Positions 37,830 through 50,703 of a DNA stretch of 64,000 bases are shown piece after piece (within the stretch, counting starts at the first letter, position 1; each line of letters opens with the position of its first letter). Source of the stretch: Panorpa germanica (Eukaryota > Arthropoda > Insecta > Mecoptera > Panorpidae); contig OY783215.1 of assembly GCA_963678705.1 (NCBI GenBank), positions 806,001 to 870,000 on the forward strand. The letters are read 5' to 3'. A program made the position numbers and the translations under genes. Below the pieces are notes generated by a model. That model was not told where the DNA came from. It worked only from the letters and a program-made list of their open reading frames with translations, and did not search any database.

Positions 37830-39478
37830 TGATTTCTACGAAATATATAAACGGAAAATATTTTTATACCACATACTTATACAAGCTGCCATATTATTTT
37901 ATACAAAATATATTAGTAATTCATTATAATATATTAAATTATAAATTTTAGATATCAATTCAGCAAATGTACTAATAGTAAAATAATATTGTACGTATCT
38001 TTTCTCTTACTAACAACTACTCTTTATATAATTTAATCTCAGTATCATAAATGGAAGAGTCGATTAAGGAAAGAACAAGAAGTCTTCTGACACCAAGAAA
38101 CTATACGTACTGTTAAAGTATAAACTACAGCAAAACTTCTGAATGTTTTACGCTAGCGGACCACATTTGGGCATTGAAAGAGAAAGGGCAAAACATTTCA
38201 GTCTAGGGATTAGATCTCACAACTTCAGTTATATCTAGTCAGTGCCGCAGAACGGTGGCACAGGCGGCGCACTTGTGTCAGACCTATCTTTAAAATAGGC
38301 TTGTCGACGAAGGCATATTTAACTTTACCAAATGGTAAATGTGACTATAGATACAATTGATTTAAGCAAAAGGCAATTGTGACTAGATACAATTAATTTA
38401 ATGAATTGACGCCGACGGAAGTATATTATAACAATGGATACAATTAATTTCTCGCCGGAGCTTTACAAGATTTCCACGTTTTTACCTTTTGTTGGCCGCT
38501 TGCGCTGGGATTTCGAAAAATTTATCTGGCTCTGCTTCTAGTGTCAAATTTTATGTTTTTTTTCTTAAGTTGGCATATTAAACTTTAATTATATCTAGTG
38601 ATACATTCACTAAGTGCTAAAAATTCATTTCCTACGAACGCAATATATGATTCACAGCGTCTAACGCACAATGGCAGGCACCAGCATTGCCGACCTCTAC
38701 CAATGAAAGTAACATTTTAATTGCCTTACTTTCTTTTCTCTCAACGTTTTTTGAGTTCACTATATTTAATACAAATTTACATAATCTTCAATTCCCTTAT
38801 ATTACCCCGTGAAGCACTGTCCCAATAGTTATTTATTTAAGTACAAGTAATAAATCATTAAATGACTCAAATTATAACACCCATTAAAATTAATATAACA
38901 TTATAATTAATTCAATTTTTACCATACGAACTTTTCATAGAAAAGATAATATAAGAACATGTATACATATTCCAAAGTAAATGTGTATTTCAAAAGGTGT
39001 TTTTAATCACATACTTTTTTAAGTATTAAAATATGTAACAGGTGCGTTTTACCTTTATTTATTGTTATCACATTTTATTTAAATAAATACAATGACATAT
39101 ATTTTCTTATAAAAAATAAATAAAACTATATTCTTGGTTACATTATATAAATAATATTTCCTATTATACCTTATTAGAATACGATTTAAAATAAAATATA
39201 TTTTATATTAAAATGTACTTTATATATTTCAAGCTGGGTTTGTGAAGCATTGTACTGATAACGCTAAGCTGTACTGATAACAAATACCTCAAATCCTTAT
39301 CTCAGGTATAATAAGTAAATTAAAAAGCATAAAAATATAAAATTACACACCTAAACATAGCAATCAATCCCGGCGTTTTAATTGATGTGATGACTATATT
39401 AAAATATGTGCTTTAAGAATTGTGCAAATTTTTAATTTTGTGATATACGTTTTTTAGTGTTTAGGAGAAGTTTCTACA
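37830..39478. other. Spacer between arrestin and AP-1 gamma genes
   Basis: 3' flank of the arrestin gene, then AT-rich DNA. A GC-richer, possibly transposon-derived patch lies at 38140-38520, where GATACAATTAATTT-like segments recur. I see no supported exon before 39479. Confidence 0.4.
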
Positions 39479-42400
39479 ATGTTCCCCTACTATGAGTCAG
39501 ATTGGAGTGTTCTGCCACCAGAACATAATCGCAGGTTATGAGAGATTACACGTACCTAATTCTAATAGCAATTAGTTAAACTTTATTAAATTGAAAAGTA
39601 ATTAATTATATATGTTTAGAAGTTATGCTAACTTGCTATTAGCATATGTTTCTATATTATCTTATAATCGATATAAATTTAATAAAATATTAACAATATT
39701 ATTTTTATATTAAAAAAAAATATGTGATATATTGATAAAAAAAATATTTTTTGTTCAAATTTAGGTCATAATCATAAATGCATATAATTATTTTACTAAT
39801 CGCAAAATCATAAATTTTGAAACATAAAATTTAATTACAAAAAGTGCATAATTTATAGATCCGTATAAGTTGATTTAATATAAGCATATCCGATATAATA
39901 AAGCATACATAATATTGGTTTAGCGTTGTTTTATAAAATATAAAATTTTCAAATTTAGAAAACACGGGATTTGTTTTCGCCATAAGTTTTTATTGTTTCG
40001 TTTAGTGATTGTGTGATGCACCTAATGCCCTCTATTGATAAAAAGGTTACGTCAAGATTGTCATGTCAGCGGGTTAGTTGTCAGGTTTAGAATCAGAACA
40101 AATATATATATATAACATTTTGTGTCTTTACCTTTAGTATTATTTAATAGTAATGTGGATAAATATATGACCTCATTAAAAAGTTTCTATTAATTTTATT
40201 TTTTTGGTTTTATAGTTACGAGGTAAGAATAACTATTTACATATAATTATTCTTGACGGTACAATAGGTGTTTGTGACAGAACAAATTGTATATTTTTTT
40301 GAGTTGTATGTTTTGTTTAGAAGTAACACATTAACTTATATAGCTTAATTGTGCGTATGTTATAATATCTAGACATCAGTTTCATTTATTCCTGATAGCC
40401 ACTAAAATTGAAACTAACCTCTCAAAACAGGTGTCACAGTGGTGCTCCACTATAAAGTTTGCCGACTTCTATAAGATAAACCAACATCGTTAAGATGAAT
40501 GCGTCAGAAAGCGGGTAATGAAATAATTGACTTATTACTGAAATAAATTATGCACTAATAATCTGTTGTGTATGTATTTATTGTTACATGGTCCCTATTT
40601 TTAATGAAACCTAACATCTGCATGGTACTTTTGACAGGTTTAACCCAGCATTTAACATGGCGACAATAAAACAGGCCATCAATGAGGCTGTTGAAAGAGG
40701 TAAAATTTAATTATTATATAATCGCTTTATTTACTCTACATCTGGTTCACTAAGCATACTCTGTGTAAACAATACACTTCATTCTATAAATTGATTTGAC
40801 TAGATTGACTTCTTTTTTTTAATTATGAAAATACATTATTTTAGTAAGAATGCCAACTCCTACAAGATTGAGAGATCTTATAAGACAAATTCGAGCTGCT
40901 CGAACTGCAGCGGAAGAACGAACTGTTGTAAATAAGGAATGTGCGTATATAAGATCTACATTTCGTGAAGAAGACTCAGTTTGGAGGTAATATTGTTAAA
41001 GATTCTATTGAACAAGTTATTCATGACATAATATTCAGTAATTATATATTCTATACCCAATCTATTTATGTATTCTAGATGTCGGAATATTGCGAAGTTG
41101 TTATACATTCATATGCTGGGCTATCCTGCCCATTTCGGACAACTTGAGTGTCTGAAATTAACAGCAAGTGCAAGATTTACAGATAAAAGAATTGGATATC
41201 TTGGGGCAATGTTATTGTTGGATGAAAGACAGGATGTTCACTTATTAATTACAAACTGCTTAAAAAAGTGTGTTACAAATCCTTCAGATAAATAAAATAA
41301 CATCCAAGTAAAACATGTACCTAATACATTTATTTCTTGTACAGTGATTTGAATAGTTCTACTCAATTTGTGGTTGGTCTTGCCCTTTGCACTTTAGGAG
41401 CTATTGCTTCACCAGAAATGGCAAGAGATCTGGCCAGTGAAGTGGAGAGACTCCTAAAATCACCTAACGCGTATATACGCAAGAAAGCTGCTCTTTGCGC
41501 TTTCAGAGTGCTTCGCAGAGTCCCCGAATTAACAGAAATTTTCTTACCAGCTACAAGGTCCTTACTTAGTGAAAAAAATCATGGTAATAAATATTTTATA
41601 ACTTACATTTTTAACTGTATAAATGCAATAATCGGTAATAATGTCTAGGTGTGCTAATTACCGGAGTAACGCTGATTACGGAAATGTGTGAAAATAGTCC
41701 TGATACTTTGAATCATTTTAAAAAGGTATGTATCTTTCCTAAATATTATGTATTAATAAAAATGGATATATATTTTGAATAGCTAACATTTTTCTATATT
41801 GCACGAACAAGTGTTTTCGTGCTTTAATTAAATATATTTAATTATTGCTCGTAAATAGAATATTTGAATGCAAGGTGATCAGATTTTCAATTACAAGCCC
41901 AATTACAAATTTACCCATTTATTATTAACCATTATTAAAATCTGAACAATTTAAATCTGTTAAAAATATAACTTCGATGTATGGATTAGGTGAGACAGAC
42001 AGAATTCCAGTAGAAATAACATTGATCACCTTGCTTTAATATTGATAGAAAAGCTTTATACAATAGTATTTATTTTACTAAATTAGAACAGTGATTGTCT
42101 GTTTGTTTAAACAATAACACAACAGTGATTTGTTTGCGCAGGATTGTGGCAGCCGAGAGGTACGCCTGATTCTCATATTATATGTTTGTTTGTTGTTTCT
42201 ATATTAGTGGTGATGACATTTTAAAATTACATTATAGTTTTTAATGATTAATGTATAATTAATTTCAATAATAAAATTTGTTAAAGTATATTAGATAAAA
42301 TTAAAATATTTTGATAGTTATATTTTTTATAGTAATACCATCACCACTTTTTAATGCATGAGTAATTCAATGTTGCAAAACAGGGAAATAATTGCATGGT

Positions 42401-45069
42401 CGGGCTTAAAGTATAGTTGTTTGAATTGCAGTTATGAATATTAATATCTATATATTACAGATTGTTCCAAATCTTGTTAGAATATTAAAAAATTTGATTC
42501 TCGCTGGATATTCCCCAGAACACGATGTATCTGGTGTGAGTGACCCATTTCTGCAGGTGAGCTACATGTGAAAACATTTATGAAAATTTCAAATTTAAGT
42601 AAATAATATCACTTTAAAATTAATATACGACTATAGACAATATCAAAACTGTTAGTAATTTAAGAGATACATGAATGCGGATAAACTAATATTGTATGGT
42701 GTTAACACGAGTACTAATCTTCTAAATTGCTTTAATAATAGGTTAAAATATTGCGGCTCTTACGTATTTTGGGCCACAATGACCCCGAAGCTAGTGAATC
42801 AATGAATGATATCCTCGCGCAGGTCGCTACAAATACAGAAACCAGTAAAAATGTTGGAAATACAATACTTTATGAGACTGTATTATCTATAATGGATATT
42901 CGGTAAATACATTGTTTTTATTCAGTTTTATTATATATCTGTTTTTATTACCATTAAACTTTTAGTTCTGAAGGTGGACTTCGTGTCTTAGCAGTCAACA
43001 TTTTAGGACGTTTTCTATTAAACAGTGATAAAAATATTCGTTATGTTGCTTTAAATACATTATTAAGAACTGTTCATGCTGATACATCTGCTGTACAAAG
43101 ACATCGCTCTACGATTCTAGAATGTCTGAAAGTGAGTTCTTAAAATATTTTTCCAATTTTAAATTATGTTTAAAAATGTTATATTGAAATTTTAATTCTA
43201 TATACCACTAGGATCCTGATATTTCGATAAGACGTCGTGCCATGGAGCTATCATTTGCTTTGGTAAATGCTCAAAATATTGAGAGTATGTGTCGGGAGCT
43301 GTTAAATTTTTTGGACCGCGCTGAACCAGATTTTCAGGCTCAATGTTCCAGTGGTTTAGTACACGTTGCTGACAAATATGCGCCAAACGTGTGCTGGCAC
43401 TTAGATACTTTACTCAGAGTGTTAACAGCTGTAAGTCAGAATAATACAATAATAACGTGTGTTGTTTATATTTTACTAATATTATTTTATACAATATTAT
43501 AGGCTGGCAACTATGTGAGAGATGACGTCGTATCTCACACAATACAGTTAATTTCAGGAAGCACTACATCTGATCAACAATATGTAAGTGGTCGCTTATG
43601 GTGTGCTATTGCTGGTGAAAATGGGGCTGCAAATACAGCACCTGGAGAGCGGCAACCTTTATTACAAGTTGCTGTTTGGACATTAGGAGAATACGGCGAT
43701 TTGTTATTATATGGAGAAGAACATAATGGAGTAGGTTAGTAAAGACTCTTCTATTATTTGTATATCGAAAGGAATAAATGCAAAGTGAAATAAATAATAC
43801 ACTTTTAATAGATGGAGAAAGACCCACCGAGGAAGAAGTCATCACATTATATCAGAGAATGTTGTGGTCATCACAGTTATCCATTACAAGTAAACAGTTC
43901 GTTTTAGTATCACTAGCAAAGTTAAGCACGAGATTACGTGCTGGACAAGAGTAAGCCATTTTATCTAAGCAACATTACATGGCAACATAATATTGCAGGA
44001 TTAATGAAGATGCATTTATTTCAGTGATATTCGTACTATTTTGGATGCATTTGGTTCACATCTACATGTTGATTTGCAACAACGTGGTGTTGAATTTTCT
44101 CAATTATTCCGAAAGCATGAACACCTTCGCAGTGCATTGTTAGAGAGAATGCCCCCAATGACTACAACTTCATCTACTAAAACATCTTCAGAACAACGTG
44201 AAATCACTGAAATTACAGAAGAAGAACCTGTCATGGATTCTGTTAGTTACTGATAGATAATATTTACTACTGTTGTATAATTTGTTAGGACTAATCAGAT
44301 GATCAAAGTAATTTGTGTTCATAATTTCAGGCGGCACTTTTAGATCTTTTGGGTGGAGCTGATATTACTGTACCAACCGGAAATGTAACAACAGCCCCGG
44401 TCTCAGGGTCTAATAATCTTCTTGATCTGCTGGGAGGTTTAGACCTAAGTACTCCTACCATTCCACAAACAAATGGTCTGATTATGCCATCACTTGGAAG
44501 TGGGGATCTGCTTGCAGGGCTTGGAAATGATTCAATTATAAGTGTATTTCCCGAAACTAACGATGACGCAGAATTACCACCTATAATAGCTTTAGAAAAA
44601 GATGGACTCATAGTAAAACTTACGCCTAAGAAAATGAATAACTGTATGCAGGTAAGTTTCTTGTTCATTGTTCAATAATTAGTTTTTTGTTTTTTTATTT
44701 TTATTAATATTTTTGTTATTATAGGTAATGGTGATAGTTGAAAACACTTCAATGCAACCGGTGCAAGACTGGCTATTCCAAGCTGCTGTGCCTCGATCTT
44801 TTTCTTTGCAAATGTTATCTCCTTCTGGCAGTGCTTTACCACCAGGAAGTAAAATTACACAAGAAATGAGAGTGACATGTAATACGCAGGTATTACTATA
44901 TTACCCCTTTTTTTAAATCAATTTGTTTATTCAAAAATGCATATTTAACTACATGTTTTATTTTTAGGCCGTTCTACGAATGCGGTTGCGTATATCCTAC
45001 GCAATAAATGGAGAACCAGTGCTTGAACAAACAGAAGTCAGTGGATTTCCAGAAGGCATATTTGGATGA
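39479..45069 (+). CDS. AP-1gamma: AP-1 complex subunit gamma (gamma-adaptin)
   Basis: Large subunit of the clathrin adaptor AP-1, acting at the trans-Golgi network and endosomes. A first coding exon at 40495-40514 joins 40638-40699, 40845-40986, 41079-41267, 41345-41583, 41649-41725, 42461-42556, 42742-42902, 42966-43131, 43212-43430, 43503-43734, 43812-43950, 44025-44241, 44331-44651, 44725-44889 and 44968-45069. The total is 848 residues in phase. The trunk is near-identical to known gamma-adaptins ([40 protein letters not shown]). The hinge carries two LLDLLGG-type clathrin-box motifs. The C-terminal ear runs from [16 protein letters not shown] to SGFPEGIFG. Another first coding exon, 39479-39534, is also in phase (see findings). 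A candidate 18-nt microexon lies at 42142-42159. Confidence 0.95.
42142..42159 (+). other. Candidate 18-nt in-frame microexon of AP-1 gamma
   Basis: GATTGTGGCAGCCGAGAG is flanked by TTTGCGCAG and GTACGC. It sits in the 735-bp intron between HFKK and IVPNL, both in phase 0, so its inclusion would add DCGSRE without a frame change. Confidence 0.5.
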
Positions 45070-48000
45070 AACTTAAATAATAGTGTATAACAATTTCGTG
45101 CTGTATTTGACTAAACATATTATAGATCATTGGGTGGGTATCACCCAAAGGTACTAAATCAAATGTGGAAGTGGTGATTATGACTTAAACATAAACAAAA
45201 ATAATTTTAAAAATTTTATATATATATATACTTTTATTTTCATTCCTTTTCAATAGTTTTTCGTGTGTTATTATGAAAATTTAATATATTTTAAAACTTT
45301 TAAATGAAATATTTTATGAAAGTTGTGCAACAAATTTGGTTTATATAACGGTTCTTTAAAGTATAACTACCCCCTACACCGACTTAGCATATTCAGTTCT
45401 TAAAAGAAATAAATGATAAGTAAATAGTATTAGTTTTTACACCTAGCACTTATTTTAGTATGATTTGTTTGTTTTTAGTTATCCATTAGATCTATTTAAT
45501 ATATTTATTATGAACTAAACATGCAAATTAGATATCATTCACTTATAAGTTGCTACATATATGAACACACCATTTAATGCACACGATTATACTATTTTAT
45601 TTTTATTAAGTGCCAGATGTATCATCTAAGAGAATGATTTAAGATTGTTATGTTTTTTATTTGAAACTATTTTTTAATATTGCTTGTTACTAACGAAACA
45701 AAGTTGGTAATAAGCAAGCCAGCCTTGTGTGTCACTACACATTCAACAGAATAATATATTTCATATTATATTAAATATACATATTTTCAAACGTTTGTTA
45801 AAAGATGAGAACACTAAAATATTTTCCAGTAATGAAGAGTTTTGTACGGATTTAATTTACAGTAAGGAATTATAAAAATCAACTTCAGTAACAAACAATA
45901 GTTGCTATTTGACCAATAACACTAATATTTTACATAACATTAATAAATGATTCAGTTCTACTAACATTAATTTTCATGTACTTAAATTGTATAATTTCAA
46001 AAATTATTTATTGTAAATGATGTCAATTTGTAATTAAATAGTTTATTTTCTACATGGAAAAGTACAATTGATATTATTTAAAATAATTAATTTTTCATAG
46101 ATATTTATTATAATTGTATGAATATATAACTGTTATTAAATATAATACAAAAAGCTCAATAAATTTTCAGTGCTTTATTATAGTGCTCTATAAGATTTCA
46201 AGAATTAAGAAAAACATCCATTTATATAATGATTACATATTTTATTATAATTCTAAATATATAAAAGAAACGCAAATAATATGTAAATTTATGCATTTAT
46301 ATTTCGAGATTTAACACCATTTTACAATAGTGTAAACCAACGGTCTCTAAATTGTAACAGAAAGAAAACACTTTAAAATAAATTGGTAATGGATGTAAAT
46401 GAAGTGTAAAGTAACACTTCAAAATGTTATTTGAAAAAGAAGTTGATAGAATGTGGTATACCGTTAGAACTGAATCTCAGATTTAAGCAGCAGAGTTGGG
46501 TGGCTTCTGATGTAAGCCAATAGCACTTATTACGAACTTGATCTGATTCAGATATTTTAGACATAAATTTCAGTAAATCTGAGACAATAGTTTATGATTT
46601 TAAAATATATTAACATATCTGTAACTGCTACGTTAATGTCTAATTTCAATATAATAATTTTAAGTAATCATTATTGCTTTAGTTCTTTAAACAGGTTGTT
46701 TTTATTGTTGTTTCATATTACTGAACTATCGTCAAAATATTGACTCTCGCACGACTTTTCTTGCATTAATGAATTTAAAAAGTATTAAGTATGTTAGACG
46801 TGAAAACAATGAAGAATATGATATAGAGAATAGAAAGTAAAGGTATCCACAAAGTAATGCATTTACTCTACAGAATTTTTTTAAATTTAAAACCTATTGT
46901 CTGTTGTCTTTTCAGCAGTAAATTATATTCAAAAAAGCATGCGGATCATGAGTTCAAAAGTCTTTAAAATTTTGAATTGGCCGTTACGTGAAGTACGAAG
47001 GTTATTTGATAAGGGGATGACGAATATACTTTTTTTAAATTTCATCTATTTTTCAACATGCTTTCTTTATATCTCAATATACTTATTCAATTGCTGTTCC
47101 TGCTTCTTTATGTCCTCCATAGGGTATGATTTCTCAAACACCTCAAATCGTTGCTTTTATAAATGAAGGGATCTTTACATTTATGTTTGCCAACATGTGG
47201 TTAAGTCTGAAGAATAGGGAGGATATAAAAATAATTGATACCGTAATTTAACTACTGTTATAATTGCAAATACGTATGTATATATTAATTACAATATATT
47301 TTTTAATAAAACCTCAGTGAAGCACTCAAACTCCTAAAGTTTGGGGACACCTGTTCTAGAGAATAGCACATTATTGTATATTTCTATATACTCCAATTTA
47401 TGTTTTCGTTTTAGATATTCTTGGTTAATCATGAAATTCATCAAGACGTAACAAAATTCCTTGAACAAATGTGTAAACAATTCACGAAAATATGTGCTTA
47501 TAAATTTGAAAGTTCTAATGCAAAGTTTTTCAGCAATAATATTAATATTCTATATAAATCAATTATAAAATCATGTTTTTGTATTTTTTTGAAAGACCAT
47601 ATTGTAAATAATTTAAAAGCTTGTATAAAAATAAAATATTTATTAATATGACTGTAAAACTTTCTTTCAACAAAACGTTCAGTCTTTTGGTGGTTTATAA
47701 ATGTATATATTCTATATTAGTTTATGCCTTCTTGTTCTGTATTTTCTTTTTTTTTCAATCGGTTAATTACTACATAGAATAGAATTTACTTTTAAAAGCT
47801 ACAAAGATAAGGAGAACGAAGACACTCATTTCCTTAACATATTCAAATTTTATTTTATTTAACGTCCTATTTCCGATGTCGTGCCCTATTACCACGTCCT
47901 ACTATGTTGGTAGTGTTTATGATGTTGTGACCTCAAGTTTTCACTGTCAAATAACACTGTTTGGATATTCACATTTAAATATGAAATATGTATATATCTC

Positions 48001-48149
48001 CAACGAGCATACATAATTCTTTTGTCTTATAAAGAGACGCTTCTATAATGTTAATAGTAATATTTGATTAGATTATGTTCACTAGATGTCGCTAACAGAG
48101 GCTCAACATTTTGTTGAATTATTTTAAACAGATTAATTTAAAATTCTCG
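45070..48149. other. 3' flank of AP-1 gamma and intergenic stretch
   Basis: Three kilobases of AT-rich DNA. Around 46340 (ACGGTCTCTAAATTG) and 47320-47352 (complement of CAGGTGTCCCCAAACTTT) there are hAT-style terminal look-alikes about 1 kb apart, but no transposase could be read between them. No gene is called. Confidence 0.4.
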
Positions 48150-48417
48150 CTTTTATGCAACCTTTTTTAAATTCATGGACTTTATTTACTAATTTTTTTT
48201 TTTATTTATTAAAATGTTTTAGTGCAGTTATGTTCTTTAGGCTTTAAAATAAAGAACTGCTTCATTACATTTTAAAAAACTAAGCGTGTCTGGATTTTAT
48301 GCGACCTTTTTTAAATTCATGGACTTTTTTTCTTACTTTTTTTTTTTTTGATTTATTGAAATGTTTTGATGCAGTTATGTTCGTTAGGCTTTAAAATAAA
48401 GAACTGCTTCATTACAA

Positions 48418-48534
48418 AACTTGCAAATAAATTTACAATATATTAAAAATAGCATATATACAATATGAGATTTCTGAATAATATTGCGCCTGACAGAGCG
48501 GCAACACTACTTACGAGCCAAATTTAATCTACAC
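48418..48534. repeat. Interposed block, left arm, copy 1
   Basis: Non-unit sequence with TTGCAAATAAATTTACAATA, GCATATATACAATATGAG, GCGCCTGACAGAGCGGCAAC and ACTACTTACGAGC, separating two repeat units. The same block recurs at 48778 and, inverted, at 52309. Confidence 0.85.
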
Positions 48535-48777
48535 ATGGACTTTTTTTCTTAATTTTTTTTTTGGATTTATTGAAATGTTTTAATGCAGTTACGTTCTTAA
48601 GGATTTAAAATAAAGAACTGCTTCATTATATTTTAAAAAACTAAGCGTGTCTGGGTTTTATGCGACCTTTTTTAAATTCATGGACTTTCTTTTCTTAATT
48701 TTTTTTTTTGGATTTATTGAAATGTTTTGATGCAGTTACGTTCGTTAGGCTTTAAAATAAAGAACTGCTTCAATTCA

Positions 48778-48895
48778 CAACTTGCAAATAAATTTACAAT
48801 ATATTAAAAATAGCATATATACAATATGAGATTTCTGGATAATATTGCGCCTGACAGAGCGGCAACACTACTTACGAGCCAAATTTACTCTACAC
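48778..48895. repeat. Interposed block, left arm, copy 2
   Basis: Nearly identical to 48418-48534 and exactly 361 bp downstream, so unit plus block plus unit has been duplicated as a higher-order repeat. Confidence 0.85.
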
Positions 48896-50319
48896 ATGGA
48901 CTTTTTTTCTTAATTTTTTTTTTGGATTTATTGAAATGTTTTAATGCAGTTACGTTCTTAAGGATTTAAAATAAAGAACTGCTTCATTATATTTTAAAAA
49001 ACTAAGCGTGTCTGGGTTTTATGCGACCTTTTTTAAATTCATGGACTTTTTTTTCTTAATTTTTTTTTTTGGATTTATTGAAATGTTTTGATGCAGTTAC
49101 GTTCGTTTGGCTTTAAAATAAAGAACTGCTTCATTATATTTTAAAAAACTAAGCGTGTCTGGCTTTTGTGCGACCTTTTTTAAATTCATGGACTTTTTTT
49201 TCTTAATTTTTTTTTTGATTTATTGAAATGTTTTGATGCAGTTATGTTCATTAGGCTTTAAAATAAGGAACTACTTCATTACATTTTAAAAAACTAAGCG
49301 TGTCTGGATTTTATGCAACCTTTTTGAAATTCATGGACTTTTTTTCTTAATTTTTTTTTTGGATTTATTGGAAATGTTTTGATGCAGTTACATTTGTTAC
49401 GCTTAAAAATAAAGAACTGCTTCATTACATTTTAAAAAACTAAGCGTGTCTGGATTTTATGCAACCTTTTTTAAATTCATGGACTTTTTTTTCTTAATTT
49501 TTTTTTTGGATTTACTGTAAATATTTTGATGCAGTTACATTTGTTACGCTTTAAAATAAAGAACTGCTTCATTACATTTTAAAAAACTAAGCGTGTCTGA
49601 ATTTTATGCAACCTTTTTTAAATTCATGGACTTTTTTTTCTTAATATTTTTTTTGGATTTACTGTAAATATTTTGATGCAGTTACATTTGTTACGCTTTA
49701 AAATAAAGAACTGCTTCATTACATTTTAAAAAACTAAGCGTGTCTGGATTTTATGCGACCTTTTTAAAATTCATGGACTTTTTTTTCTAATTTTTTCTTA
49801 TGGAATTATTGAAATGTTTTGATGCAGTTATGTTCGTTAGGCTTTAAAATAAAGAACTGCTTCATTACATTTTAAAAAACTAGGCGTGTCTGGCTTTTGT
49901 GCGACCTTTTTAAAATTCATGGACTTTTTTTTCTAATTTTTTCTTATGGAATTATTGAAATGTTTTGATGCAGTTATATTCGTTAGGCTTTAAAATAAAG
50001 AACTGCTTCATTACATTTTAAAAAACTAGGCGTGTCTGGCTTTTGTGCGACCTTTTTAAAATTCATGGACCTTTTTTTCTAATTTTTTTTTATGGAATTA
50101 TTGAAATGTTTTGATGCAGTTATGTTCGTTAGGCTTTAAAATAAAGAACTGCTTCATTACATTTAAAAAAACTAAGCGCATCTAGCTTTTATGCGACCTT
50201 TTTTAAATTCATGGACTTTTTTTTCTTAATTTTTTTTTCTGGATTTATTGAAATATTTTGATGCAGTTATGTTCGTTAGGCTTTAAAATAAAGAACTGCT
50301 TCATTACATTTTAAATATC

Positions 50320-50703
50320 TACGATTTTCTGGCTTTTGAGTAAACATTAATAAAGTCAAAAATAAAATTTTGAAACGGCGATTATTCGAAAAGTGTAAGA
50401 GATAATTGAAAATGGATTTTATTTTTAAAATCAGCATTGAAAACTACGCTAGAAAACATATATCATGGGCCAAAATAAAAATTACTTTTTTTGAAAAAGT
50501 AAGAAGACTATAGTCTTCTTACTTTTTCAAAAAAACATTTTTTTTAAATTGGCATATGATATATATTTTCGAACGTAGTTTTTAATGCTGATTTCAAAAT
50601 TAAAATCCATTTTTAATTATCTCTTACAGTTTTCGAATAATCGCCGTTTTAAAATTTGATTTTTGACTTTATTAATGTTTACTCAAAAGCCAGAAAATCG
50701 TAG
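50320..50703. repeat. Centre of the palindrome
   Basis: Unique sequence of about 190 bp on each side of a zero-spacer dyad between 50510 and 50511 (AAGAAGACTA, then TAGTCTTCTT). The inner 24 bp of each arm are perfectly complementary. Further out the halves match at roughly nine positions in ten, with scattered substitutions and small indels. Confidence 0.9.

Noticed and set aside
44327..44668. A 113-codon minus-strand frame opposite AP-1 gamma
   Set aside because: It lies wholly antisense to the gamma-adaptin hinge exon and has no similarity of its own.
46338..47352. A degraded autonomous hAT transposon
   Set aside because: The two putative ends match only loosely, there is no matching 8-bp flank, and the frames between them give no transposase motif.
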